From JAVJUS01 sp040220455 (GTDB lineage: Bacteria > Pseudomonadota > Alphaproteobacteria > DSM-16000 > Inquilinaceae), in assembly GCA_040220455.1 (NCBI GenBank), contig JAVJUS010000032.1, positions 1 to 35,070 of the forward strand: 35,070 nt of DNA, given 5' to 3'. The position numbers and the translations under genes were made by a program. Below, piece by piece: positions 1 to 9,437 of this stretch (within the stretch, counting starts at the first letter, position 1; every line of letters begins with the position of its first letter). The notes below the pieces were generated by a model that did no database searches, was not told the DNA's origin, and worked only from the letters and a program-made list of their open reading frames with translations.

Positions 1-311
1 GGGGCCGGGCCGGCCGCCTCGGCCGCCACGGGCTCCGGCGCTTGCGCGGCCGCCTCGGCGGGCGCTTCGGCCCCGGCTCCCGTGCCGATGGTCGCGATCG
101 GCGTGCCGACCGGCACCTCGGTGCCGAGATCGACCAGCGTCGTCTCCAGCACGCCGTCCTGGAAGCACTCGATCTCGATGGCGCCCTTCTGGGTCTCGAC
201 CACGGCGATGATGTCGCCGCGCGCCACCGGGTCGCCCGGCTGCTTGAGCCACTCGACCAGCGTGCCGGACTCCATGTCCGCGCCGAGCGAGGGCATGCGA
301 AACTCGCTCAT
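1..311 (-). CDS. Lipoyl-domain E2 of a 2-oxo acid dehydrogenase complex (partial, N-terminus only)
   Basis: This is the first ~103 residues of a dihydrolipoamide acyltransferase; the rest lies beyond position 1. The lipoyl domain covers about residues 1-75, with the attachment lysine at K42 in VVETQKGAIEIE. An Ala/Pro/Glu-rich hinge follows, as is usual between a lipoyl domain and the next E2 domain. The ATG at 309-311 overlaps the stop of the E1-beta gene (ATGA), so the genes are translationally coupled. E2 would pass the acyl group made by E1 to CoA. Whether the complex is for pyruvate or acetoin cannot be decided from this fragment, and the catalytic domain is not visible. Confidence 0.9.
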   Translation of the reverse strand, partial: MSEFRMPSLGADMESGTLVEWLKQPGDPVARGDIIAVVETQKGAIEIECFQDGVLETTLVDLGTEVPVGTPIATIGTGAGAEAPAEAAAQAPEPVAAEAAGPA

Positions 312-1351
312 GCCCCGGCGCCCTCCGGCCGGCCGAGCGCGCGGCGGGCGGCGGCGACCACGCTCTCGACCCGCGGCAGCGCGGCCTGCTCCAGATGGGC
401 GGGATAGGGGATCGGCACCTCGGCGGTGCAGACCCGCTCGATCGGCGCGTCCAGGTCCCAGAACGCGGTCTCGGCGATCGTCGCCGCGATCTCCGCCGAC
501 AGGCCGCCGGTGCGCCAGGTCTCGTCGACGATGACGACCCGGCGGGTGCGCGCGGCCGAGGCGGTGATCGTCTCCCGGTCGAGCGGGCGCAACACGCGCA
601 GGTCGATCACCTCGGCCGACACGCCCTCGGCGGCCAGCGCCTCGGCGGCGTCCAGCGCCTTGTGCAGCGTCCCGCCATAGCCGATCAGGGTGACGTCCTC
701 GCCCGGCCGGCGGACCGCGGCGCGGGCGATGTCGACGGTCCCGGCGGCCGCCGGCATCGTGCCCTTGCGGTTGTAGAGCATGACATGCTCGAAGATGACG
801 ACCGGGTCGGGATCCTCCAGCGCCGGCCACAGCATGCCGCGCGCATCCTCGCACGTCGCCGGCGCCAGGACCTTCAGCCCGGGCACATGGGCGTACCAGT
901 TCTCCAGGCTGTGGCTGTGCTGGGCGGCGAGCTGGCGCCCGGCGCCGGTGGCCATGCGGATGACCACGGGCACGCCGACCTGGCCGCCGGACATGTGGCG
1001 CAGGGTGGCGGCGTTGTTGACGATCTGGTCGAGCGCCAGAAGGCTGAAGTTGACCGTCATGATCTCGACGATCGGGCGCAGTCCGCCGATCGCCGCGCCG
1101 ATGCCCGCGCCGGTGAAGCCGTTCTCCGCCAGGGGCGTATCGAGGACGCGATCCGGCCCGAATTCGTCGATCAGCCCCTTGGAGACGGCGTAGCAGCCGC
1201 CGTAATGGCCGACATCCTCGCCCATCAGGAAGACTCGCTCGTCGCGGGCGAGCGCGTCGCGCAGCGCTTCCTTGCAGGCTTCGCGGTAGGTCGTCTCGAC
1301 CGTGCCGTCGGTGGCCGGGGCCGGGCTCTCGGCGGTGATCGTCGGGGTCAT
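308..1351 (-). CDS. 2-oxo acid dehydrogenase E1 component, beta subunit (pyruvate/acetoin type)
   Basis: The 347-residue protein has the normal length and layout of an E1-beta subunit: a transketolase-like pyrimidine-binding domain with LMGEDVGHYGG and DTPLAENGFTGAGIGAA, then a C-terminal transketolase domain (about residues 215-335) with VIDLRVLRPLDRETI and VDETWRTGG. With E1-alpha it forms the thiamine-diphosphate decarboxylase that loads acyl groups onto the E2 lipoyl arm. A non-family leader of about 18 residues precedes the conserved part. It overlaps E1-alpha by 4 nt upstream and E2 by 4 nt downstream, so all are made from one transcript. The family assignment is firm; pyruvate versus acetoin as substrate is open. 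Confidence 0.93.
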   Translation of the reverse strand: MTPTITAESPAPATDGTVETTYREACKEALRDALARDERVFLMGEDVGHYGGCYAVSKGLIDEFGPDRVLDTPLAENGFTGAGIGAAIGGLRPIVEIMTVNFSLLALDQIVNNAATLRHMSGGQVGVPVVIRMATGAGRQLAAQHSHSLENWYAHVPGLKVLAPATCEDARGMLWPALEDPDPVVIFEHVMLYNRKGTMPAAAGTVDIARAAVRRPGEDVTLIGYGGTLHKALDAAEALAAEGVSAEVIDLRVLRPLDRETITASAARTRRVVIVDETWRTGGLSAEIAATIAETAFWDLDAPIERVCTAEVPIPYPAHLEQAALPRVESVVAAARRALGRPEGAGA

Positions 1352-2450
1352 GGCCGGGTCTCCGGGCGGACGGCGGCGGGGGCGGCGGCGGAGTCGGCGA
1401 GAACGTGGCGCTCCAGCGTCTCGACCGGCTCGCGCGTGCCGGCCTCGGCGAAGGCGATGGCGGCGTCGAGCTCGGCCTTCACCTCGGACTCGATGGCGTC
1501 CAGGTCGCCGTCATGGAGCGTGCCCGTCTCCTCCAGCCAGTGGCGGAAGCGGCGGATCGGCCCCTTGCCGCGCCATTCCTCGATTTCCGATTTCTCGCGG
1601 TAGAGCTGGGCGTCGAACATGGAATGGGCGCGGAACCGATAGGTCCGGCATTCCAGGAATCGCGGGCCGCCGCCGCCGCGAATGGCGTCGACCGCGGCCT
1701 TGGTCGCCGCCTCGACCGCGACCACATCCATGCCGTCGACCACCTCTGAGGGGATGCGGTAGCTCGCGGTCTTGAGGTGCAGGTCGGTCTCCGCCTCGGT
1801 CAGATCCAGGGCGGAGCCCATGGCGTAGAGATTGTTCTCGCACACGAAGAGCACCGGCAGGCGCCACAGCGAGGCGAGGTTCGCCGCCTCGTGGAAGACG
1901 CCCTCGGCGACGGCGCCTTCACCGAAGAAGCAGGCGGCGACCGCGTCGCGCCCGAGCCGGCGATGGGCCATGGCGAGCCCGACGGCGAGCGGCAGGCCGC
2001 CGCCGACGATGGCGTTGCCGCCATAGAGCCCGTGGTCCAGGTCGAACAGGTGCATCGAGCCGCCGCGCCCGCCCGAGCAGCCCTCGACCATGCCGTACAT
2101 CTCCGCCATGCAGGTCGTCATGGGGACGCCGCGGGCGATGGCGTGGCCGTGCTCGCGGTACGTCGCGACGATGGAATCGGCGGTGCCCAGCGCGCGCATG
2201 GCGCCCACCGCGACCGCCTCCTCGCCGATGTAGAGATGCAGGAAACCGCGGATCTTCTCCTGTGTGTAGAGCTCCGCGCAGGCCTCTTCGAAGCGCCGGA
2301 TGCGGATCATGTCGCTGAGCAGGCCCAGCAGGTGATCGCGCGTCAGATGTGGCTTGTCGGCATGGCGTCCGGCCGGGATGGGCGGGGGCGCGACGGGCGC
2401 GGCGCCCGGCTCGCGCGGCACGGCGGCGCCGGTCAGGGCGGTGGGGGCGC

Positions 2451-2454
<4 letters not shown>
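1348..2454 (-). CDS. 2-oxo acid dehydrogenase E1 component, alpha subunit (pyruvate/acetoin type)
   Basis: The 368-residue protein carries the thiamine diphosphate site of E1-alpha: GNAIVGGGLPLAVGLA at about 147-161, then FFGEGAVAEG (178-180 is GEG in place of the usual GDG) and the paired Asn of ENNLYAMG at 207-208. The substrate-entry region EGCSGGRGGSMHLFD is also typical. I start it at the ATG at 2452-2454, which overlaps the synthetase stop (ATGA) and gives a normal length; the frame stays open much further upstream only because it shadows the synthetase gene. The first ~37 residues are Ala/Pro-rich and not conserved. With E1-beta it would decarboxylate pyruvate or cleave acetoin. Best overall resemblance is to PdhA/AcoA, which motifs alone do not separate. 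Confidence 0.92.
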
Positions 2455-4244
<1,790 letters not shown>

Positions 4245-5005
4245 CGTCGACACTCCCCCGGTTGCGGCCGGCCCGAGGGACGCGACCAAAGACCCGGCAC
4301 CAGGCTATGCGCCGGTCGGCGCGGCTCGGCACCACATGAAACGCGGGGGATGTCACCGGGATGCTGACGAAGCGGGCGGACCGGGGCATTGACGCAGGTC
4401 AACGGGGCCGGACCGGCATCGCCGCTCCGCCGCTTCTGGATGTCGCCGAGGAGAAGTCACGAACCGGCCGATCGGAACGCGGATTTCGTCCTCGATTCGC
4501 GCCAACAATTCAAGTAATGACAAGAAGAAATTTTCAGTGGCGCCCTCCAACGGCCGATTCGCTCTGTTACACTTTCGCTCTATGCGTGATTCGCCGGGGG
4601 GTGTACACGGCGCGCTGCTGCAGCGCAGCATGGCCCTCGCGCCCTGCGCGGCGGTGGCGGGAGCCGCGGAGTCGGCCCGCCTGACGGGCGCTTGCGCCGG
4701 GCGGTGCACCGTTTTGCGCCGCGAAACCGGCGCCCGACGGACCTTGCCGCGATCGAAAGATCGCTCGCCGCAGCGCGAGACAGCCGAACCGGCCTAATCC
4801 CGATATCGTCGCAAGGACTAGTTCGAAACGTGTAATATCCCGCCGCTGCGAGATTCCGGAGTACGGGTGTCGACGATAGATATGCCAGAGTAATCGCGGC
4901 CTACCCCGTTCATCGCTCTTGCGATTAACATTCTATTAATTTAGCATCTTAGCGTTCCGCTCAAGCATTGTTTTCAAATAATTCGGTGATCAGGGGCACA
5001 TCAGG
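4245..5005. other. Long intergenic region between two divergent transcription units
   Basis: About 760 nt without a convincing gene; the short open frames here have no family features. It holds the FNR/FixK-like box, a GCGCTG-CTG-CAGCGC hairpin at 4612-4626, a 6-bp stem closed by a GAAA loop at 4749-4764, the motif AAGGACTAGT at 4813-4822, and an A+T-rich stretch at about 4915-4985 that probably carries the promoter of the regulator gene starting at 5006. Confidence 0.6.
4389..4402. promoter_or_regulatory. FNR/FixK-type box
   Basis: TTGACGCAGGTCAA is a perfect 5+5 inverted repeat with a 4-nt spacer. It matches the TTGAT-N4-ATCAA type recognised by FNR, FnrL, FixK and related CRP-family regulators of oxygen or nitric oxide response. 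It lies about 145 nt upstream of the synthetase start. The match is visible; function is inferred. Confidence 0.5.
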
Positions 5006-5692
5006 ATGCGTGAAGGCGCAGTATCGACGGCCTTGGTAGCGGGGGACCAGCTTCTCCGCGAAGGGTTGAAGCAATTGAGTGAGGTGATCGGCCTTCGCAC
5101 GATTGCCGAAGCGCCGACCCTGGCCGAGCTGATCGAGGCTCCCGAGGAGGGTGAGTCACCGTCCCTCGTCATTCTGCTTGATTGGCCCGCGGCAAACCCG
5201 GAATTCCAGGAAACGATCAAGCGGTTCCGCAAGCGTTACCCGGCTGCCCGGCTCGTCGTGCTGACCGAGAGCGCCGATCCGCGACCGTTGCTCGAGGCGC
5301 TGAACGCGGGCGTGGATGGATACCTTCACCGGAACATGTCCTCGGCGGCGCTGCTTCATTCGATCCGGCTGGTGATGCTGGGCGAGGCCGTGTTCCCCGG
5401 CAAGCTGGCGGTTCGCCTGCTCGGCGGCGAGGGCCGCATGCCGGCGGCGGCGCCGGCGGGGGGCAACGTTTCCGGGCTGTCGCCGCGCGAGACGGACATC
5501 CTGATCCTCCTGGCCGAGGGCCAGCCGAACAAGGTCATCGCCAACAAGCTCGGCACCACCGAGGCGACGGTGAAGGTCCAGCTCCGCCGCATCCTGCGCA
5601 AGATCGGCGTCCAGAACCGGACCCAGGCGGCGATTTGGGCGCTCGGCCATCTCGGCAAGGCGGAGTCGCCGGGCACCGGCACGCTTCAGTAG
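5006..5692 (+). CDS. LuxR/NarL-family response regulator with a degenerate receiver
   Basis: The 228-residue protein has a receiver-like domain (about 7-128) and a LuxR-type helix-turn-helix (about 158-215) with LSPRETDILILLAEG and TEATVKVQLRRILRKIG. The likely phosphoacceptor is D59 (VILLDWP) and the conserved Thr is T87 (VLTES). The acidic pocket is incomplete (AGD instead of ADD at 12-14) and the normally invariant lysine is R109 in GYLHRN. The domain may therefore work without ordinary phosphorylation. AGGGG about 10 nt upstream of the ATG supports the start. It is followed after 617 nt by a second, canonical regulator on the same strand. No histidine kinase is nearby and the target genes are unknown. 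Confidence 0.88.
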   Translation: MREGAVSTALVAGDQLLREGLKQLSEVIGLRTIAEAPTLAELIEAPEEGESPSLVILLDWPAANPEFQETIKRFRKRYPAARLVVLTESADPRPLLEALNAGVDGYLHRNMSSAALLHSIRLVMLGEAVFPGKLAVRLLGGEGRMPAAAPAGGNVSGLSPRETDILILLAEGQPNKVIANKLGTTEATVKVQLRRILRKIGVQNRTQAAIWALGHLGKAESPGTGTLQ

Positions 5693-6309
5693 AGCCGGGT
5701 CGCAGCGACCTCCGGCGTTCCTGTCCCGCGCCCTGCTGGTCCGGCCGACCGCCCTGCGGACAGGCGTCGACCCGGCGTGTACGGCCGCCGCCTCCGGCAG
5801 GGCCATCCGGCCGCACGCCGCCGCAGGCCGGGAGCCTCCCGCCGAAGGCTATCGTCATCACCCGGGCATGAGCGTGCTTGCGCAACCTCGGCGTGCCACT
5901 GGTCGGGCGTGGCGAGGCGCGACTTGCATGCAGCGCGATAATTAGATAGTAAGCAAAATAATTAATGGCGCACCCGGCATCGGTTGGAGGACGGGATATT
6001 GCGTTTATGGAGACCGGAAATTGCATTGCCTGCGCGACGAGGAGCGGGCGCCAATGCGGCGCAGGGCATTGCATGGCGGAAACGCCCGCTGTGCGACTTC
6101 CGCGATCGCAAATTGCATCGAATATTCATTTAATTTTTGCCGAGACCATCCGAAAGGACTAATCCTGATGTGAAGTATATACCCCTCAACAACCTGAGCG
6201 TGATGGATTTCCGTTTGCCGGAAACCCGAAATCCACGTATACAGAACTCATCCCCAAGGATTAATGCGCCGCCCGGCCCGGCCGGGTGACGAGACCAGCG
6301 AGAGGACCC
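5693..6309. other. Long leader/intergenic region between the two response regulator genes
   Basis: About 617 nt with no convincing gene; a 65-codon frame at 5965-6162 has no family features. The part from 5935 on is A+T-rich and holds AAGGACTAAT at 6154-6163, AAGGATTAAT at 6256-6265, TACCCCT (a NarL-like heptamer, possibly by chance) near 6180, and the palindromic segment at 6205-6234. It looks like a regulated promoter for the second regulator. Confidence 0.5.
6205..6234 (+). promoter_or_regulatory. Nested inverted repeat upstream of the second response regulator
   Basis: GGATTTC (6205-6211) pairs with GAAATCC (6228-6234); alternatively TTTCCG (6208-6213) pairs with CGGAAA (6219-6224) across a 5-nt loop. 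The two pairings exclude each other. It lies 76-105 nt before the start codon, so it could be an operator or a leader RNA structure. Confidence 0.35.
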
Positions 6310-7023
6310 ATGGCGGTGCACGATCTGGCCCGCGAGGCCAAGCCGATCCGAATCCTGCTGGCCGACGACCACGCGCTGTTCCGCGCCGGCATGGGTCACC
6401 TTCTGGCCGATCTCGATCGGACGATCGACGTCACCGAGGTAGAGACAAAGGATGAGCTGATGGCCGCCCTGGAGGAGGGCGCCTACGACCTCCTGCTCGT
6501 CGACCTCATGATGCCGGGTATGGACGGCGGCCGGGGCCTCTCCGACATCAAGGAGCGGGCGGGCTGCGTGCCTCTGACCGTCGTTTCGATGCTCGATACC
6601 GCCGGCGACATCCGCGAGGCGATCGCCGCCGGCGCATCGGGTTATATCCCGAAATCCTCCACGCCGGGCGTCATGCTCCGCGCGATCGAGCTGATCCTGT
6701 CGGGGGGCGTCTACCTGCCGCCCGCAGCCCTGGGCATGGCCGCGCCGGCCGCCCCGCCGGCCGAGCCGGAGGCCGCGGCGCCGCCGGCCGCGCCCCGCTC
6801 CAAGCCGCTGACCCGACGCCAGCAGGCGGTGCTGCGCGAGCTCGCCATGGGCAAGTCGAACAAGGAAATCGCCTACGCGCTCGACCTGGCGGAGGCGACG
6901 GTCAAAGTCCACATCGCCGCCATCATGCGCGCGCTCAACGCCCAGAACCGCACCCAGGTCGTGCTCGCCGCCGTCGAGAAGGGGCTGATGCCCGGGTTCG
7001 GCGCATCCTCTCACTCATCCTGA
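6310..7023 (+). CDS. LuxR/NarL-family response regulator, canonical receiver
   Basis: The 237-residue protein has a full receiver domain: acidic pair D19/D20 (LLADDHALF), phosphoacceptor D65 (LLLVDLMMPGMDG), S93 and K115 (GYIPKSS). An Ala/Pro-rich linker follows, then a LuxR-type DNA-binding domain with LTRRQQAVLRELAMG and EATVKVHIAAIMRAL. The family includes activators such as AgmR/ErbR of quinoprotein alcohol oxidation, but nothing in the window confirms that role. I start at the ATG at 6310 because AGAGGA lies 5 nt upstream; a GTG at 6286 in frame is possible. It lies downstream of the degenerate regulator and has its own long A+T-rich upstream region. Confidence 0.9.
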   Translation: MAVHDLAREAKPIRILLADDHALFRAGMGHLLADLDRTIDVTEVETKDELMAALEEGAYDLLLVDLMMPGMDGGRGLSDIKERAGCVPLTVVSMLDTAGDIREAIAAGASGYIPKSSTPGVMLRAIELILSGGVYLPPAALGMAAPAAPPAEPEAAAPPAAPRSKPLTRRQQAVLRELAMGKSNKEIAYALDLAEATVKVHIAAIMRALNAQNRTQVVLAAVEKGLMPGFGASSHSS

Positions 7024-7241
7024 CTTCGGCTTCCGCAGAAGCTTCGACTTCCCCCGACCGCTCTCACGCGGCCCCGAATCCCTCCGCGGCGGGGCCACGC
7101 TCCCGGATGATCGGTCCGGAATGGTCCGGCGTGCCCTGTTCCATTCCCGGCCCGGTCTGCTATTGAGCCTGTCCCGGGCGTGCGGGCCGCCGGCACGGGC
7201 GCATCGGACGCATGACCGATTCAGGGGCCGAGGGGAAGGAC

Positions 7242-7985
7242 ATGGACGGCAGACTGGCTGGCAAGACGGCCGTGATCACCGCGGCGGGGCAGGGCATAGG
7301 CCGCGCCACCGCGGCGATGTACGCCCAGCAGGGCGCCACGGTATGGGCGACCGACATCAACGCCGAGGCGCTGGAGTCCCTGCGCCAGGAGCATACGGCG
7401 ATCCAGACCCACATGGTCGACGTCACCGACCTGTCGGCGGTGGAGGGCCTGGCGGAGATGACCGGGCCGGTCGACGTGCTGTTCAACTGCGCCGGATTCG
7501 TCCATCACGGAACGATCCTCGACTGTTCGGAGGAGGACTGGTCGTTCTCGATGGAGCTCAATGTCCGCTCCATGTACCGGATGATCCGCACCTATCTGCC
7601 GGGAATGATCGAGGCCGGAGGAGCGTCGATCATCAACATGTCCTCGGCCGCCTCGTCGATCAAAGGCGCGCCGAACCGGTTCGTCTACGGCACCAGCAAG
7701 GCGGCGGTGATCGGGCTGACCAAGGCGGTCGCCGCGGATTTCGTGGCCAAGGGCATCCGCTGCAACGCGATCTGCCCCGGCACGATCGAGACGCCGTCGC
7801 TGCACGACCGGATCGCCGCCCAGGGCGACGTGGACGAAGCCCGCAAGGCCTTCGTCGCCCGCCAGCCCATGGGCCGGCTGGGCCGGGCCGCGGAGATCGC
7901 GCATCTGGCGGTTTATCTGGGCTCCGACGAGAGCGCCTTCACCACCGGCACGGTCCAGGTCATCGACGGCGGCTGGAGCCTCTGA
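7242..7985 (+). CDS. SDR-family dehydrogenase, 2-keto-3-deoxy-sugar acid (fuconate/rhamnonate) dehydrogenase-like
   Basis: The 247-residue classical short-chain dehydrogenase has the cofactor motif TAAGQGIG (13-20), an Asp after the second strand (D38, which favours NAD+), NCAG (82-85), active-site N107, S134/S135 and Y149-xxx-K153. The phrase NCAGFVHHGTILDC is typical of the 2-keto-3-deoxy-L-fuconate dehydrogenase/DHRS6 group. Together with the next gene it matches the LRA5-LRA6 pair of the non-phosphorylative L-rhamnose/L-fucose pathways, which oxidise a 2-keto-3-deoxy acid to a 2,4-diketo acid. The ATG at 7242 is preferred (GGGGAAGG upstream, normal SDR N-terminus); an ATG at 7212 is possible. 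The substrate is inferred and no upstream sugar enzymes are present. Confidence 0.85.
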   Translation: MDGRLAGKTAVITAAGQGIGRATAAMYAQQGATVWATDINAEALESLRQEHTAIQTHMVDVTDLSAVEGLAEMTGPVDVLFNCAGFVHHGTILDCSEEDWSFSMELNVRSMYRMIRTYLPGMIEAGGASIINMSSAASSIKGAPNRFVYGTSKAAVIGLTKAVAADFVAKGIRCNAICPGTIETPSLHDRIAAQGDVDEARKAFVARQPMGRLGRAAEIAHLAVYLGSDESAFTTGTVQVIDGGWSL

Positions 7986-8046
7986 GGCGACCGTCCCACC
8001 GGTCGAACGACATCAAGAAGACCTGAAGAGAGAACGGGAAACGACG

Positions 8047-8889
8047 ATGAAGCTGTTGCGTTGGGGCCCCCCGGGCGGCGAGAAGCCCGGCCTGCTCGAT
8101 GCCGACGGGGTGGTCCGCGACCTCTCCGGGGTGGTCGACGACATCGCCGGTGACGTCCTGGCACCGGATTCCCTCACCCGGCTGGCCGGGCTCGACCCGA
8201 AGAGCCTGCCCGCGGTCGACGGCTCGCCGCGGCTGGGGGCGTGCGTCGGGCGGGTCGGCAAGGTGCTGTGCATCGGCCTGAACTACGCCGACCACGCCGC
8301 GGAATCCGGCATGGACCTGCCGCCGGAGCCGGTCGTCTTCTACAAGGCGACGACGGCCGTCTGCGGACCCAACGACGCGGTGGAGATCCCGCGCGGCTCG
8401 ACCAAGACCGACTGGGAGGTCGAGCTGGGTGTCGTCATCGGCACCCGGGCGAAGTATGTCGACGAGGCTGACGCGATGAAGCACATCGCGGGCTACTGCA
8501 TCGTCAACGACGTCTCCGAGCGCGACTTCCAGATCAATCACGCCGGCCAGTGGATCAAGGGCAAGAGCCACGACACCTTCGGCCCGCTCGGCCCGTGGCT
8601 GGTGACGACCGACGAGATCGCCGACCCGCAGAGCCTCGACATGTGGCTGGAGGTCGACGGCCACCGCTACCAGGACGGCTCGACCCGGACCATGGTCTAC
8701 GGCGTCCGCCATCTGGTCAGCTACCTGTCGCGCTTCATGACCCTGATGCCGGGCGACGTGATCTCGACCGGCACGCCGCCGGGCGTCGGCATGGGCCAGA
8801 AGCCGCCGGTCTACCTGAAGGCCGGGCAGACCATGCGCCTCGCCATCGAGGGCCTGGGCCAGCAGGAGCAGGTGACGGTCCAGGCCTGA
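8047..8889 (+). CDS. Fumarylacetoacetate hydrolase-family protein, probable 2,4-diketo-3-deoxy acid hydrolase
   Basis: The 280-residue protein has the FAH-family fold and metal site: E124 and E126 in TDWEVELGVVIG and D155 in CIVNDVSERD, with GLNYADHA and FYKATTAVCGP before them and the C-terminal GDVISTGTPPGVGMG. Members hydrolyse C-C bonds of diketo acids or related substrates using Mg2+ or Mn2+. It begins 61 nt after the SDR gene on the same strand, with AGAGAACGGGAAACG before the ATG. The pairing supports hydrolysis of a 2,4-diketo-3-deoxy-L-fuconate or -rhamnonate type compound to pyruvate and a hydroxy acid. Other FAH activities, such as acylpyruvase, are not excluded by sequence alone. 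Confidence 0.88.
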   Translation: MKLLRWGPPGGEKPGLLDADGVVRDLSGVVDDIAGDVLAPDSLTRLAGLDPKSLPAVDGSPRLGACVGRVGKVLCIGLNYADHAAESGMDLPPEPVVFYKATTAVCGPNDAVEIPRGSTKTDWEVELGVVIGTRAKYVDEADAMKHIAGYCIVNDVSERDFQINHAGQWIKGKSHDTFGPLGPWLVTTDEIADPQSLDMWLEVDGHRYQDGSTRTMVYGVRHLVSYLSRFMTLMPGDVISTGTPPGVGMGQKPPVYLKAGQTMRLAIEGLGQQEQVTVQA

Positions 8890-8896
8890 CCCGCCC

Positions 8897-8923
8897 GCGC
8901 CCCGCCCGGCGGCGGCGGGGCGC
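8897..8923 (+). terminator. G+C-rich hairpin after the FAH gene
   Basis: GCGCCCCGCC (8897-8906) pairs perfectly with GGCGGGGCGC (8914-8923) across a 7-nt loop, just after the stop at 8889. No T-run follows, so it may end transcription weakly or only protect the 3' end. Confidence 0.45.
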
Positions 8924-9034
8924 GCGAGGCCCGCCGTCTTGTCCGGGCGGCGGGACCCGCCATATCTGCCGGCAGCGGAAACGACCCGCTGCCCCCTTCC
9001 GCCCACCGCCCGACCCGCCGCAAAGGCCGAGGCC

Positions 9035-9346
9035 ATGAGCCGGTTCATCAAGCCGCCGCCCTTCCTGGCCGAGGAAGACCAGAAGCGCATCGCCCTCGAT
9101 CTCCTCCTCGACGCCTGGGACACCGCGCTCCAGCGCGGCTGCCAGCCGGAGACGCTGGCGACGACGGCGATCTACGCCGCGCTGACCGACATGATCGACA
9201 TCTACGGCGCCGACCCGGTGGCCGAGATGATAGAGGACCTGCCGGACCGTATCCGGGCCGGGGAGTTCACCCTGGGCGACGGCGGCTCCGGGCCGGGCGA
9301 CGACGACGGCGACGATCCGGGCTCGGGCCCGATCTCGGCGCAATAG
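9035..9346 (+). CDS. Small acidic protein of unknown function
   Basis: A 103-residue reading frame with the same third-position G/C bias as its neighbours. The first ~75 residues look like a helical domain (LAEEDQKRIALDLLLDAWDT, then TTAIYAALTDMIDIYGADPV); the last ~25 are a Gly/Asp-rich low-complexity tail (GDGGSGPGDDDGDDPGSG). There is no signal peptide or membrane segment. The start is uncertain: the ATG at 9035 gives a sensible N-terminus but no strong ribosome site is visible, and the frame is open further up. I do not recognise the family. It lies between the FAH gene and the type III polyketide synthase gene, with no link to either that I can show. Confidence 0.6.
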   Translation: MSRFIKPPPFLAEEDQKRIALDLLLDAWDTALQRGCQPETLATTAIYAALTDMIDIYGADPVAEMIEDLPDRIRAGEFTLGDGGSGPGDDDGDDPGSGPISAQ

Positions 9347-9437
9347 TCCGCGCTGCCCGTCCGAGGCGGCGATCACGTCCCGGTGCGTCGCGTCCGTTCG
9401 CCCTCGCCGATCGGGCCGGGCGCCCCACCTTCGGGGA

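Noticed and set aside
4353..4797. Short frames on both strands in the 4245-5005 gap
   Set aside because: No recognisable domain and no ribosome site; they overlap the FNR/FixK-like box and hairpins.
5965..6162. 65-codon frame in the leader of the second response regulator
   Set aside because: Atypical composition, no ribosome site and no family features; the region looks regulatory.
6176..6190. NarL heptamer TACCCCT
   Set aside because: A single heptamer match is weak; no partner heptamer at a standard spacing was found.
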